DNA from: Diphasiastrum complanatum
Taxonomy: Eukaryota > Streptophyta > Lycopodiopsida > Lycopodiales > Lycopodiaceae
Length of the DNA stretch: 64,000 bases
Direction: 5' to 3'
NCBI GenBank assembly: GCA_029204225.1
Contig: CM055095.1
Coordinates: 62,105,910-62,169,909, forward strand
Shown: one piece after another, positions 12,180 to 23,230 of the stretch
Position numbering within the stretch: position 1 is the first letter of the stretch
Layout: each line of letters begins with the position of its first letter
Program-made: the position numbers and the translations under genes
Notes under the pieces: generated by a model
The model's input: the letters and a program-made list of their open reading frames with translations, nothing else
What the model was told of the DNA's origin: nothing
Database searches by the model: none

Positions 12180-12870
12180 TGTCGGGAAAAATATAAGAAT
12201 CTGTGAGGATGGATCGATAGGTCGAACAATCGAATCGGAACGATCCTACTACTGCGCGAAAGCAGTGGTCGACTGATTCTCTCGGTGCATGCACTACTAC
12301 AACAGTATGCAAACACAAAATAGAGCTTAATTGCGTTTATGCGGAAGTGAAAGAGTAAACAGTCAGACAAAGCAATTAGAGAGTCAGACAAAAAATGGAA
12401 AGCATGCAACACTGACAAAATATGAATGCAAAACCAGACAATAATTTATTCATATTGAATGTATAGAAATACAAGTTAGATGATGCTGGTGAGCACAAGA
12501 CAATAGCAGACGTAATCGTGTGCTCACAAAGCTAACTACAATATGTAACAACTATGAGCTTATTTTGACAATAAGTTAGTAATGTCTATCACACACAAAA
12601 AAGGATCTCAGAGATTCAGGATCATGAAGATTTGCAGAAGTCAATAAAAAAACAATTACAGTCACCTTCAATAAGCAGTCGGTTTTACATAAGCGATACA
12701 AAATCCACTCTTTTCCAGCTGTATATCCATGCCAACTACTTCAACAAAGCTCAAAAGTTGCCATATGAAAGAAATCCCAAGTCAATCAGAGAATCGAATT
12801 ATGGATCCACGACCTCAAAGACAAATGTCATTTTCAAAGGCAAACAACGATGACTCTTTGGAAAATTGTA
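12180..12870 (-). repeat. Possible LTR fragment related to the LTR at 38.2-39.4 kb
   Basis: It starts with TGTCGGGAAA, close to TGTCGGAAAT at 38199, and shares a later block (gatgctggtgagcac with acaatagcagac near 12480; compare atgctaatgagcgc with acaatagcgg near 38480). By that parallel it is a minus-oriented copia-type LTR. The right end and target-site duplication could not be found, so the extent is approximate. Confidence 0.45.
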
Positions 12871-13407
12871 CACTGAGCATTGGTTATGAACAGGTATAAC
12901 GCAACACACAAGACCCCTATCATCCCTTGTCCACACCCATTCCTTCCCCCATGTTCCACCATATATAATTCATCCTGAAGCTTCATCTCATTTTCCTCAT
13001 CCACGCTTCAAGGCCTCATTCCCACCCAATTGATCAATCTGAACTTGCTCTAGTTGTCGATTGAAGCACTTCGTGGAGTAGACAAGTCTACAACATCTGC
13101 AGCATACAAAGGATGCCAATTCAGAACTCCCACCGAGAAAAGACGAGCATATTATCAACAGGTTCCTTAGAATGGCAAGTTCTAGAAACTAATCCCATAA
13201 GTTAGTAGAAGCTTATGGAAGGCCCTTCTTGCTATAAGAAGAGAGGAATTTCCCTTGTAAAACAACACTCTGAGATTATGCTAAATTGCTCTCTCTTTGA
13301 GATTACCATTCTATAGCTTGAGGGAAGGATTTATTGTGGCATGCTTGTATTGTTAGCCGCAATCTTATTTTATTTCCCTTTGGGAGTTAGAATTAGTTTC
13401 ACGGTTT
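12871..13407. other. Unassigned
   Basis: No gene recognised. May contain the rest of the LTR-like sequence that begins at 12180. Confidence 0.35.
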
Positions 13408-13522
13408 GCTAGTTGGGAGGCCTTAGCAGACCTAGTTTATCGTTGATCCTTGCTAGTTGGGTACCGCCTTAGCAAGTTCATTTATTTTCCAAAGTAGTGG
13501 CTAGTTGGGTACCGCCTTAGCC
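13408..13522 (+). repeat. Three degenerate tandem copies of a GCTAGTTGGG...CCTTAG motif
   Basis: Copies start at 13408, 13452 and 13500 (spacing 44 and 48 bp). Each has GCTAGTTGGG followed by a few bases and CCTTAGC. The second and third share GTACCGCCTTAG exactly. The element they belong to is unknown. Confidence 0.85.
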
Positions 13523-13633
13523 TTGATGCTCCCTTTTTATTTATGTTTTTATTTCAAAGTTGTTAAGCTTTGTAGAACTTAGAAGGTGGACGACTGGTCT
13601 ATCACTATACTACGCACGAAACCCTCATTAGAC

Positions 13634-14167
13634 CTAGCCACCGTAGAAAGTAGATTTACTTCCAACACTTGACTCTACCCTGCTTGTACCCAATTGGCTG
13701 GCCACTACCACGGGATTAGCCACTGTCTGTACCTCATGAAATTCTTCCTCATGTGGTAAGGACCCCTCACAAGAAATCTCTCGAGCTGTAATTGCAATTG
13801 GAGGCTCTCTAACAAGTAACATATCTTGCAACACAAAATCATCATCATCAGCTATTCCATCATTGTCCATCAAATTGTCTCCCTCAGTGCATTCCACAAT
13901 AGATGAGCTACTCACTAGCCATCTAAGAAGAGCTTTCTTGGAAACCAGTAGAAAATGGGAGTTGTCAGTAGAAAACGATGGAAATGCAGGTCTGTGCCAG
14001 CCCGCCAACATGCTGTGAATGCGCCTAGGAGGGATGGGGAAGAAGATGCCCGGGGCAACAATGCCTGCCCGAGAGCCTAGGGGCAGCGCGCCGAACCAAT
14101 CGTGACCTGCCACGCCATCTCGGGCAGCTTTGTCCCGGGCAAAAAAGAGATAAAAATGCCCGGGCAA
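13634..14167 (-). other. Open frame of 177 codons, doubtful coding potential
   Basis: The longest open frame in this unassigned interval. Its translation has no domain that I recognise. The N-terminal third comes from the GC-rich CCCGGGC block, the remainder has an acidic patch (DNDGIADDDDFVLQDM). With no homology, no clear start context and flanking transposon debris, I regard it as probably not a gene, or possibly a remnant of a retrotransposon polyprotein linker. Confidence 0.2.
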
Positions 14168-14190
14168 CGCGCTTGCTACCCGGGCTATTT
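14026..14190. repeat. GC-rich block with repeated CCCGGG/GCCCGGG motifs
   Basis: Within AT-rich surroundings, this short block has at least four CCCGGG palindromes (near 14048, 14134, 14158 and 14177), spaced unevenly and partly embedded in TGCCCGGGCAA-like sequence. No coding or RNA gene explains it. Confidence 0.7.
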
Positions 14191-14375
14191 TGGTCTAGCC
14201 TTCGACTGGCCATCGAGCTACTCCACCTACCATCGGGCCTTAAAAAAATGGGGGTCCTCTAACATAAAATCTTCAAAAAAGCAAAAAATGGGGGGCCTTT
14301 AGGAGCAAATTCCTATCAATTGAGCCAAAAAAATTTCGAGCCGTCCAAGGACTTAATGCAAAGCCAAGTCTAGTT

Positions 14376-14642
14376 TTGCATACAAGTCTACAATCTATTG
14401 TGACAATCAAAGCACAAGCGCTATCTCTCAGTCCGAGATTTCACTCTCGAAGCAAACATATTGAAATCATGTATCATTACCTTAGAGAGAAAGTGCATAG
14501 CAAGGAAGTAGCATTAGTGTTCTGTAGGACAAAATACATGGCAGCAGATTATTTCACAAGGCTCTATCAAAGGAGCATCTCAGATTTAACGATATGTTAA
14601 ATCTGAAGATCAAAGCTTTTCAGGATCCACATTAAGAGGGAG
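14376..14642 (+). pseudogene. Ty1/copia RNase H C-terminus with polypurine tract
   Basis: The frame contains PRFHSRSKHIEIMYHYLREK and VFCRTKYMAADYFTRL, the standard end of copia pol (RSKHIEI..HFIRE, then the TKxLADIFTKPL-like block). It stops near 14600. The sequence AAGAGGGAG at 14634-14642 is a typical polypurine tract for plus-strand priming and sits exactly before an LTR start. The rest of this element is absent to the left. Confidence 0.88.
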
Positions 14643-15427
14643 TGTTAGATTTTAATGCTCAGCCTTAACAATCGTTCAAAGTAATGAGTATCCTAACATA
14701 TTTTGGACCTTCGAATTTTTCGCAATCTTTGTTTTTGTCTTAAAACATTTTTAAGACACCTTCGTATTTTTTGCCCTTTTTGCATTTTTCGCATTTTTCG
14801 CACCTTCGGGAAATGCGACACAGTAACCAAATTGCCTTGAAACCCATTTCAGGCATACCTTTGGGATTTTTACACCTTCGGGATTTACATGCTTTCTTTA
14901 TTCAAAGGCACCTTCGGGTTTTTTGGGTTTTTCGCAACAGTGGCAGACCGACTTCACCAAATTGTCATCAACCTTAAAACAATTGGACAACTAAATATCC
15001 CAAGGGCGGTTACCTACTTTGTACATATACAAAGACTGGCGTAAATAGCATTCAATGCTTGTAAGATATTTTTAAGACACTTGTAAATATATATATACTA
15101 CTACCTGAATCAAGCTAAGTAAGAAAGATTATTATTATCAGAATTATCTATAGCCAGCGTAATCATGCTCAAGTAAGATTATTATTATGAGAATTATCTA
15201 TAGCCAGCGTAATCAAGCTCAACAATAAAGTTGAAGTAATCACTTCAAGAATTGTACTCACTGTTGATATTAATCAGAGTGCAATTTTCTGTCTCACTAC
15301 TGTATTGTTCATTTGCGCACTTTGTATGAATGATTAATCTTGAATATTTCTACTGCTATTTGTTGCATTTCTGGCGCCTACGCTCAAAGCTTCGAGCTTC
15401 CGCTGCCTATCATCTCGATTTTCAACA
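14643..15427 (+). repeat. 3' LTR of a Ty1/copia element (785 bp)
   Basis: It begins TGTTAGATTT directly after the polypurine tract and ends TTTTCAACA, giving TGTT/AACA termini. The first part has repeated TTTTTCGCA and CACCTTCGGG motifs (14700-14950). A possible TATA-like run, atatatatac, lies near 15090. The end is inferred from the terminal AACA; there is no second LTR to compare. Confidence 0.7.
15126..15224 (+). repeat. Tandem duplication, 50-bp unit, inside the LTR
   Basis: Two copies, starting at 15126 and 15176, of a unit containing AGATTATTATTAT and TATCTATAGCCAGCGTAATC, with only a few differences. Lies downstream of the TATA-like run, so probably in R/U5. Confidence 0.9.
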
Positions 15428-16761
15428 TTTGGAACTCATAATCTGGTTAAGAATCGGGTTGGAAGAATATTCTTGGAATCCAATAATTTTCCTTGTGGAA
15501 AAGATTTGAGAAGGATTCTTATATTTCTTTAGTGGTATGTTGTACATATACTCCAATATCTTTTACTGATTAAGTATGATTTTGGAATCTTGTAAATTAC
15601 AATTGACGAATCATAAGATTCTAAATGTTATGGTTGTAGAATCATAAATTGATACTTAATGGACATTTAAAGAATATAAGAAAATGTGATGATTCTTAAG
15701 ATAATGAATAATTCTTGATCAATTGGGAGAGTCAAGGATTTAGATCTGTTATTTGAACTCTAAATTTCTTTATTTCAATGCATATTTGAGATTATGTACA
15801 TCTCACAGGCATTTTCATAAAGTCATTGCTTACTTATGAGGAATTTGCTTACCTTTACGGATTGTAGTTAAGGAATGCTTGTGTACTGTCTTCAGCCTAA
15901 AATCTCCAATTAATTAGGAGCAGTTAAGTCTATCATAATTGAATGGTTGCTATTTCCTTGCATATGTTGCTAGGCATAGAGCGCTTAACTCACGAGAGTA
16001 TCTGGAGTACTCAGGACTGAGTCAAAGTCATTTTTATCTTGATGGATCTTCTAGAGATTTTGGTAGGATGAATAATAGTACCTTAGTTTTTTGGAAAAAT
16101 TCTAAGCGTATGGTACCGAGAAGCATGTATGATAGGTCTACAAGTAATTGTGGATAGTCTTGGACTATAATTATTTGGATCTTAAACTTTTAGACATTGG
16201 TTTCCAATGAAAAGTGACATTTCACCTAATGATTCATGTAAATTGAGGTTACATGAAGGTGATGTTACTAGATTGGAGAGAATAAGACCCAATAGAAAAA
16301 TTTATCTCTTAGTGTACTTCTAACTTGTCAATATAGTACCTCAATGCAGAGATATATAATTTGAGAATTATTCCATCTCTAAGTACTTACTTGATATTGA
16401 AGTTAGGCTAAGGATTGATTTTCAGGGTAAACGTAAAAGGTAAAAGATTGATTTGTTAGCTTTTAAACTTAATCTTCAAGTTTGGTCAATTGCTCATCCA
16501 GTGTATTATGTAAACTTAGTTTATATGATGATGACAGTTGGATGTATTGAAGATTTTTCCATATTGGAGGACTTATCGCTCAATGTACCTTTGGACCCTG
16601 AAAGAATACTCTGAATTAGAGATAAACAATTGAGAAATTGTTCTATCTCTGAGTGCTTCATTAGGATGGTTGGTCAGATTGAGGATAATGATTCATGGGA
16701 AAGAGTTAAAAGCATACAAATGTGGATCTTCCCTAGTTGCTTGTTCTTAAGGGGGGAAGAA
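15428..16761 (+). other. Non-coding part of an unidentified retroelement
   Basis: No open frame with homology. Positions about 15860-16170 resemble 41880-42170 in the same orientation. The stretch ends in AAGGGGGGAAGA (16749-16760), a good polypurine tract, followed by TGTTATGTCC. I infer the 3' internal part of a non-autonomous or decayed LTR element. Confidence 0.5.
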
Positions 16762-17260
16762 TGTTATGTCCATGTTCGGGATTCAGAATAATTCCTAACA
16801 TGGATAACTGGTCACTCTAGTGTATGTGGTTATTAGTTATGCCTCATTATTCCGGGCTTAGCCGATAAAGCTATTAATAATCATATGAGGGCCCAAACCT
16901 ATATTTGGACATAGGACCACTTGCATGGTGCCTGACTGCTATAATGCAAGAATAGGAGGTCAATTGCTAATTCTGGTTGCATGGGGATCCTAAGAGGAAT
17001 ATTTTCTCCTCCTGGGAGAGAATATATACTAGTGGAAACTCACCCATCTACCTATTGGATTTTTTGATCCCTGTAGCCAAGATCCCCTCCTCTCTTGCAT
17101 TCATTCACCATGGCATGGGGATGAAGTGGTTAGGGTATTTACTAGCCATTTCTTGTTGGTTGGGTGGTTTTGCTCCACAGGGTGTCCTTTTGGTTGTTTT
17201 GCAACAAGATCTAGTCGGATCTTCACTAGGCGATCCTGACAAAGGGGATAGGTGATGTTT
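16762..17260 (+). repeat. Candidate LTR following polypurine tract
   Basis: It starts TGTTATGTCC right after a purine run, as gypsy 3' LTRs do. The right end is unknown: copia-2 coding sequence begins by about 17289 and no CA terminus could be verified. Confidence 0.45.
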
Positions 17261-17288
17261 TATTCAGCTACTTGATGGTAAGAGAAAA

Positions 17289-17807
17289 ATGATCAAGGAG
17301 GTACTTTATGTTCCAGGTTTGAAGAAAAATCTACTTTTTGTTTGTGTAATTGCTGATCAAAAGTTGGAAGTACAGTTTGTGCAAGATCGTTGCATTGTGA
17401 AAGACATGAACCAAAAGTTCAAAGTCATTGCGGACGGTACAAGAGAGCCTAAGATGAAATTGTATAGGTTAAATGCTACAATTAAGGAGCAACATGGACT
17501 TATCTCGTCTATCCCATCAAAAACTAATCTATTGCATAAAAGACTTGGTCATTTGGACATGGGAAGCCTCAGTTTGATGAGAAAACTAGAAATGTTAAAG
17601 GGATTGCCGATGATGGAGATGATCTTTGAGTCATGTGTATATGGAAAGCAGCATCAGGAGAAGTTCATGCATGGTGGTGTTGCAAGGGCAAAGAACATCT
17701 TGGATTTGATCCACATAGATCTATGTGAACCTATGAGGATGATGTCCATAGGTGTCCATAGGTGGAGCAAATTATTTCATCATTTTCATAAATATAATAT
17801 CTTGTAA
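17289..17807 (+). pseudogene. copia-2 GAG-pre-integrase and start of integrase
   Basis: KEVLYVPGLKKNLLFV opens the pre-integrase block. LLHKRLGHLDMGSL with a later CVYGKQ is the zinc-binding region; the first Cys of the usual CxxC is present, the second is changed. LDLIHIDLCEPM is the start of the integrase core with the first catalytic Asp. The frame then breaks up: degraded integrase continues to about 18180 with many stops. Confidence 0.82.
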
Positions 17808-18203
17808 GACGTGGATCTACTCTCTAAAGAAGAAATATGATGCTTTTGCCACTTTTAAGAGCTTCAAAGCATTGTTGAAAACTAAATAGGTAGGAAGATC
17901 AAGACCTTCAGATCTGATAGTGGAGAACAATATAGATCCAATGAATTTGAATACTTTTGTGATCAATGTGGAATCAAAAGATAGTTCACACAAGCTCATA
18001 CTCTTGAACTCAATGGTATAGCTAAGCACAAGAATCGTACGATTATAGAGAGCGTCAGATTTATGCTTGTTGAGATGAAACTACTAAAGGGATTTTGGTC
18101 AGAAGCATGCAACACCGCGGTCTAGCCAAAGGTGAATCACTTGCAAATCTTTGGATGTAAGGCCTTTGTACACATTTCTAAGGAATAACAGAGTAAGCTT
18201 GAT

Positions 18204-18458
18204 GTGAAAGCTTTGAAATGTATCTTCTTAGGGCTTGATGATCGTGTGAAGGGCTATAGGTGCTATGATCATTTGGAAAGAAAAATGCACACTAGTCGTG
18301 GTGTTATCTTTGATGAATCGAAGATGTACAAGGATGGGGATGCTGAGAAGTTGGACACATCAAGTGGCAAAGATGACGTAGTGAAATTTCCTTTTGATGA
18401 TGGACCATTTTTTGATATTTCTGATGATGGACAAAGGGATATCATCACTCAACCTTAA
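18204..18458 (+). pseudogene. copia-2 integrase C-terminal region
   Basis: LKCIFLGLDDRVKGYRCYD followed by RGVIFDESKM is the typical copia post-integrase block (KCIFLGY...KGYRL...SRDVVFDE). An acidic linker follows. Ends in a stop before the RT portion. Confidence 0.8.
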
Positions 18459-18608
18459 GAGACAGGTTGGAGACGTAGGGATAAATCATTTGGTGCAAAG
18501 AGAATCGAAGTTGCAGGTGACAAATGCAAGGAGTAGGATGTACCATGGGATACATTTTCACTAGGAAGCAGATCACCTAATAGAAAGCTCCCTAAGTGGT
18601 TTGAGAGA

Positions 18609-19623
18609 TTGATGGAGAGTCGCAACATGGATGACTTTCCTGAGTCATCCATCCAGGGAGAGCTAAGAAGATCAACAAGAGAGAAGATGCAACCTGAGAG
18701 GTATGAAGCAAATTATGCTCTCTTATCTAGCATCATTCAAAGCAAAGAACCTTTGATTTATGATGAAGCTAAGGAGGATGATATTTCAGTCAAAGCCATG
18801 GAGGAAGATATGGAGTCGATTGCCAAGCATGGCACATGGGACTTGGTGGAACCACCTTTTGGCAAAAAACCCATTGGATGTAAATGGGTATACAGGACTG
18901 AGTACCATACGGATAGGAGTATAGCAAAGCACAAGGCAATTTTGGTGATCAAAGGCTACGCACAAAGTAAATATATCGATCACGAGGAGACCTTTGCACC
19001 AGTGTGTAAGCGGAATACTCTACATTAACTTGTTCCTTTAGCTTCACATTTTGGTTGGCTTTACATCAGATGGATGTGAATCTACTTTTTTGAATGATGA
19101 GTTGTAAGAAGAAGTGTTCATGGAACAACCCAAGGGCTTTGTGACAAAAGGACAAGAGCATAAAATGTGTTGCTTGAAGAAAGCTCTTTATGGTCTTAAA
19201 TAGGAACCACGTGCCTGGTATAGTAGGATTGATGCCTACTTTCATTCGGAGGAAATGGTAAGAACACACTGCGACCCTAAACTTTATGTCCTATTATTTG
19301 ATGGTATGATTGCCTTGGTTGCTCTTTACGTTGATGACTTGATTATTGTAGGAAATAATCAAAAAATGATTGATATAATCAAGAATGATCTCGTGGATCA
19401 GTTTGAGATGATCGATCTTAACCTGATGCACTATTGTCTTGGAGTGGAGGTGTGGGCAAAAGGACATGAGGTGGGACTAACACAGGTCAAGTATGTTGGA
19501 GAGTTGCTGCATAGGTTCAAACTACAAAATTGCAAGCCAATTGACGCCCCTATTGAGCCAGGTAAAAAGCTTTATAAGCTTGATGAGTCAAACCATTTGA
19601 TGCTACGTTGTATAGGCAATTAG
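18609..19623 (+). pseudogene. copia-2 reverse transcriptase
   Basis: The first frame (18609-19028) covers AMEEDMESIAKHGTWDLVEP and GCKWVYRTEY, the RT entry. The next 220 bp hold a degraded palm in other frames. The frame at 19255-19623 has the catalytic block ALYVDDLIIVGNN with both aspartates intact, then YCLGVEVW and the thumb region. RT would copy element RNA to cDNA. The middle contains an in-frame stop and at least two frame changes. Confidence 0.88.
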
Positions 19624-19810
19624 TAGGGAGATTGATTTACCCTACCAAGATAAAAGCTATGATGTTGGTAGTGTAAGCCACTTTTTGTCAGCACCTACTA
19701 AAAAGCACATTGGAAGGCTGTCAAGCATATTCTACAATATGTCAAAGGCACTTCCGACTATGGGCTAGTGTACACTCAGGCAAGAAGGTTTACCTGAGAT
19801 TTGTGGCTAT

Positions 19811-20266
19811 GTGAAAGCGGATTGGAGAGGTGATTGTGACGATCGGAAATTGACCATAGAATATGTATTTCAGCTTTGCGGTAGTTGCTTTTCCTGGTTT
19901 AGTAAGAAGCAAAGTACTGTTGCTTTGTCCACAAAAGAAGCAGAGTATAAGACATTATGTTGTGCGGCACAAGGAGCTATATGGTTGAGACAAATCTTGA
20001 ATGAGATCGACATTAAGCACGAAAATCCCACAATTATATATAGTGACAGTTAGAGTGGCATTCAACTGGCAGAGAATCTGGTGTTCCACGTAAGAACCAA
20101 GCACATCGGAATTCATTATCACTTTATACGTGAAAGGTTCTTGAGTAAAGAGATAAATGTTGTTCATTGTAGCACAAAACAATTAGCTGACATCTTCATT
20201 AAGCCACTCATTAGAGAAAAGTTTGATAAGTTTAGATCAAAACTTTATGTACTTAAAGTTAGTTAA
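19811..20266 (+). pseudogene. copia-2 RNase H and pol terminus
   Basis: The frame at 19811-20053 has CFSWFSKKQSTVALSTKEAE, the RNase H block with its catalytic Glu, and IWLRQILNEI. After a stop at 20051-20053, the end of pol continues at 20081-20266: RTKHIGIHYHFIRER and CSTKQLADIFIKPL. The homologous domain would degrade the RNA strand of the hybrid. Confidence 0.86.
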
Positions 20267-20309
20267 CTTTGATGCTATGTATATAAGTGTATGAAAAGTA
20301 GATTCTACT

Positions 20310-20600
20310 TTTAAAAAGAGAGTTAGAATAAAAGTAAAACTATTGTGCTATTGTTTTGTGGGTTCAATTAGCAAATTAGGACTAGTACCACAAGGCAAGT
20401 CGACAGGACATGCATCCTGTCAACGACAACCTGGGCCATGAATGGGTAGCCAAAGTAAAAACTATATATACAGTGGATTTGGTGTTGAAAAATACAGCTG
20501 CTATGTGAGCTTGTTGTGGGAGAGTGGTTTCTATGTGGGTGTTATTGTGTTTTATGATCCGTGATCCTATCATAAGCAAATTTTGATTTTTCGAGCTACA
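20310..20600 (+). repeat. Probable start of copia-2 3' LTR
   Basis: AAAAAGAGAG near 20313-20322 resembles a decayed polypurine tract and is followed by TTAGAATAAA, as if the TG of a TGTTAGAAT start were lost. A short palindrome, GACAGGA-catgca-TCCTGTC, lies near 20401-20420, and a TATA-like actatatatac near 20461. The right limit is not identifiable. Confidence 0.5.
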
Positions 20601-22569
20601 GTTAGAAAGATACTGTCAGTCACAGCTATAGGCGGTCAATGTTGTTGTTCAACCTGATATCTAATTCAAGTGTGGTTGACCATTTTGACCAGGTTATGGT
20701 TCAAAAGTTACAATTTTTTTACAGTCACAAACTATATTATACATAGAATAGTTAACCATCAAATATTGTGCATGCACGAAAAGATTTTATTTTTGTATTT
20801 CACATTGCCAAAATTTTGTCATCCTACATGGCAATCTTTATAGGACCCTTTTCAAGGCCAAATTTGCTTTAATGGCACACACTTTTGAGATATCAAGATT
20901 GATGGTGATTTTGGCAATTTTGCTCTTGCTAGTGGAATCCATGCTTGACTAATGTATGTTTTTTTTGTATCTATTGAGTAGAACTAAACATGATAGTAGT
21001 ACTTTGCACACGTGTAAAAGTCCATGAGAATCAATAAATGCTAGTTTGATTGTGGTGTTCAAAGGGAATTGCCAAATTAGATGCAAAATGGCTAGATTTG
21101 ATGTCTAATTTATAGCAATCCAATCTAAGTGTGTTCCTTGATTATTGATTATTGATCATTGATTAGAGATCCAAATGAGATTCATAAACTCTACTTTTAA
21201 CACTATTTGTATATACAAGTGAGCAATTGAAGTTGGACCCAACTAAAAATACTCATTTACTCTGATTTCACACGTGTGAGAAAACCATGTGAATTTTATT
21301 TACAAGTTTGCCCTCTAAAATGCCTAAAATAGCCAAGTAACAAATTTTTACAATTGATATACGTATATAGGAGCAGTTATGTGTTTGAGAATATTGTTCT
21401 TGGTAGTGAATAATAGGCCATCATTCTAACATTAAGTAATGTTTCTTTGATTTTATGCATTAGCCAAACTTGCTAGTCTTTGTTACTAATGTGCATATGA
21501 AAGGCCACTATGTAATATTTGATTATTGTTTCATGCTACACTATTTTCATAATTGTATTGATGAGCCATGAGGGTAGAGCAGTCACCAAAGGCAAGATGA
21601 TGGATTTAGAAACATTGAGATTAAAACCTAGTGATTTATGATAATGATAACTTGGCCTTGTCAATCAAAAATTATATATTTTTATCGTGAGCAAACAAGT
21701 AAGGAGAATGGACGTGTTGTCTAATTGAAGGAGCTGCCATAGAATGAGCTAATTTAATTGGTTTGATTGATGGAAGGATGACCAAAAGAGAGAATTTTAT
21801 AAACTAGAGTGTACAATCTATAAAATTATTTTTTGGCTTTTAAATATATCTCTCCATTGTCCTAGAGAAATAAAATAAACGTTAGATATTGTTTTGTCTA
21901 TAATATACATTTACAAAAATATGCATGAAGAATAAGCACAAGTTGTGCAATCCATGTGAGTAAAGCTAGAGTTCTTTTAACTTACACACGAAAATATTTG
22001 AGTAGATTAAGTCACATTATGCTTTTATAGGTAAATGATAATAATGAGTGAAATAAGACATGTAGGTTAGTTTCTAAAACTGAACACACTTAATAAGATT
22101 GGAGTCAATTTTTTTTATAATTTTAAATTCTTTAAGTGTTTTTTGCTCGATGATCTAATTTATAGAAAAGCATACCTAGTGTTTATTGTTCAATGATTTC
22201 TTCTTTAATATTAGCTCTCATAGTATTTGTTTTTACTCATCCCATTGGCTCATAAGATCGTCAAGAAAAATAGCCATCAGAAATGTTAGTATTGTATATC
22301 AATGTGTAAGCCTAGTGCAAATGCTAGAATAATAATATGCAATCCTTTTGCTAAATTGCACAAACTATTTTTATGTTGTTGGACACATAAATAGAATCAT
22401 TTAGTTTTTTTATTTCTCTACGTGTTGAAATCATTTGAGAGATTGTGTCTTTTGTCTTCTTCTTATTATTTGAGATAATAACCATAAATTAAACCTTAAA
22501 AAATCAACATTATAAAACATTTTAAATTTGAGAATAAAAATAGCTATGTATAGCTTGGAAGTTTATTTT
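20601..22569. other. AT-rich, probably old LTR-derived DNA
   Basis: No coding homology. CACACGTGT-type palindromes near 21006 and 21269 resemble those in the LTR-like sequence at 22570-23230. Confidence 0.35.
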
Positions 22570-23230
22570 TGTTAAAAATGTCGGTGTGTCTTGAGATATG
22601 AGATCATGATAGGATCTCACACGTGTGGAGTCTGTTCCCACGTGTGAAAAGATGTACATAACTTGTTTTTATAAAGTTAGATTGATTTTAGATGGATCTA
22701 CCCATGTGTGAAATTGACCTTTGAGTAGAATTTAGAAATGAGTCAATTTGGTCAAACTTTTGTAAATAGAATGCACTTCCATGTGAATGAGTAAATGCTC
22801 CCACATGTCAAGATGCCATTCACACGTGTGGATAAGATAGTAGATGATAAGATAGAGAGATTTCATTAGATCCTATTTTATAGGGAATATTCCTATAAAT
22901 GTGGAAGACTAGATTTTTGTTTTCTAGCCAAAGAGAATAGTCAACTTTGGGAAATGAGCATATATGGCTGCCAGTGGTGGATTTGGATGACTAGGCACTC
23001 TTCACACATGTGAAGGCTTGCTGGACAGTACACAGCTCATGAATGTACTTGATCTATAAAGGGATCAACCAAATCAATGATGTGACATTGGCAAATTCTA
23101 GTTTTCTTGTATTTTCCACATTTGTCTTGAGTTTTGATTAGTGGAATGCTCTTGTATGCTTGAATACTTTAATCTCTATTTACAATCCGTATAGGTACTA
23201 TCCTCCACACATGTGATCTAACACTTAGAA
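22570..23230 (+). repeat. LTR-like sequence related to the copia-3 3' LTR
   Basis: It shares an ordered series of landmarks with 36907-37480: TGTTAAA at the start; a CACACGTGTGG...CTGTTCCCACGTGTGAAA pair; CACACGTGTGGATAAG (compare CACACGTGTGGAATAAG); CTTCACACATGTG; and CACACATGTGATC...TAACACTTA (compare CACACGTGTGAAACCATAACACTTA). Between landmarks the two are strongly diverged. No pol sequence adjoins, so this is a solo or partial LTR. Confidence 0.65.

Larger units (their letters stand above)
17289..20266 (+). mobile_element. Ty1/copia retrotransposon copia-2, pol remnant
   Basis: Plus-strand fragments run in copia order: GAG-pre-integrase, degraded integrase, integrase C-terminus, RT and RNase H. 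Gag and protease are missing upstream. Frames change repeatedly and several in-frame stops occur, so it is dead. It differs from copia-1 and copia-3 in residue pattern (for example KEVLYVPGLKKNLL and YVDDLIIVGNN), so it is another family. Confidence 0.88.

Noticed and set aside
13634-14167. 177-codon frame as a novel gene
   Set aside because: No homology, GC block artefact at its N-terminus and no supporting context. Kept only as a low-confidence entry.
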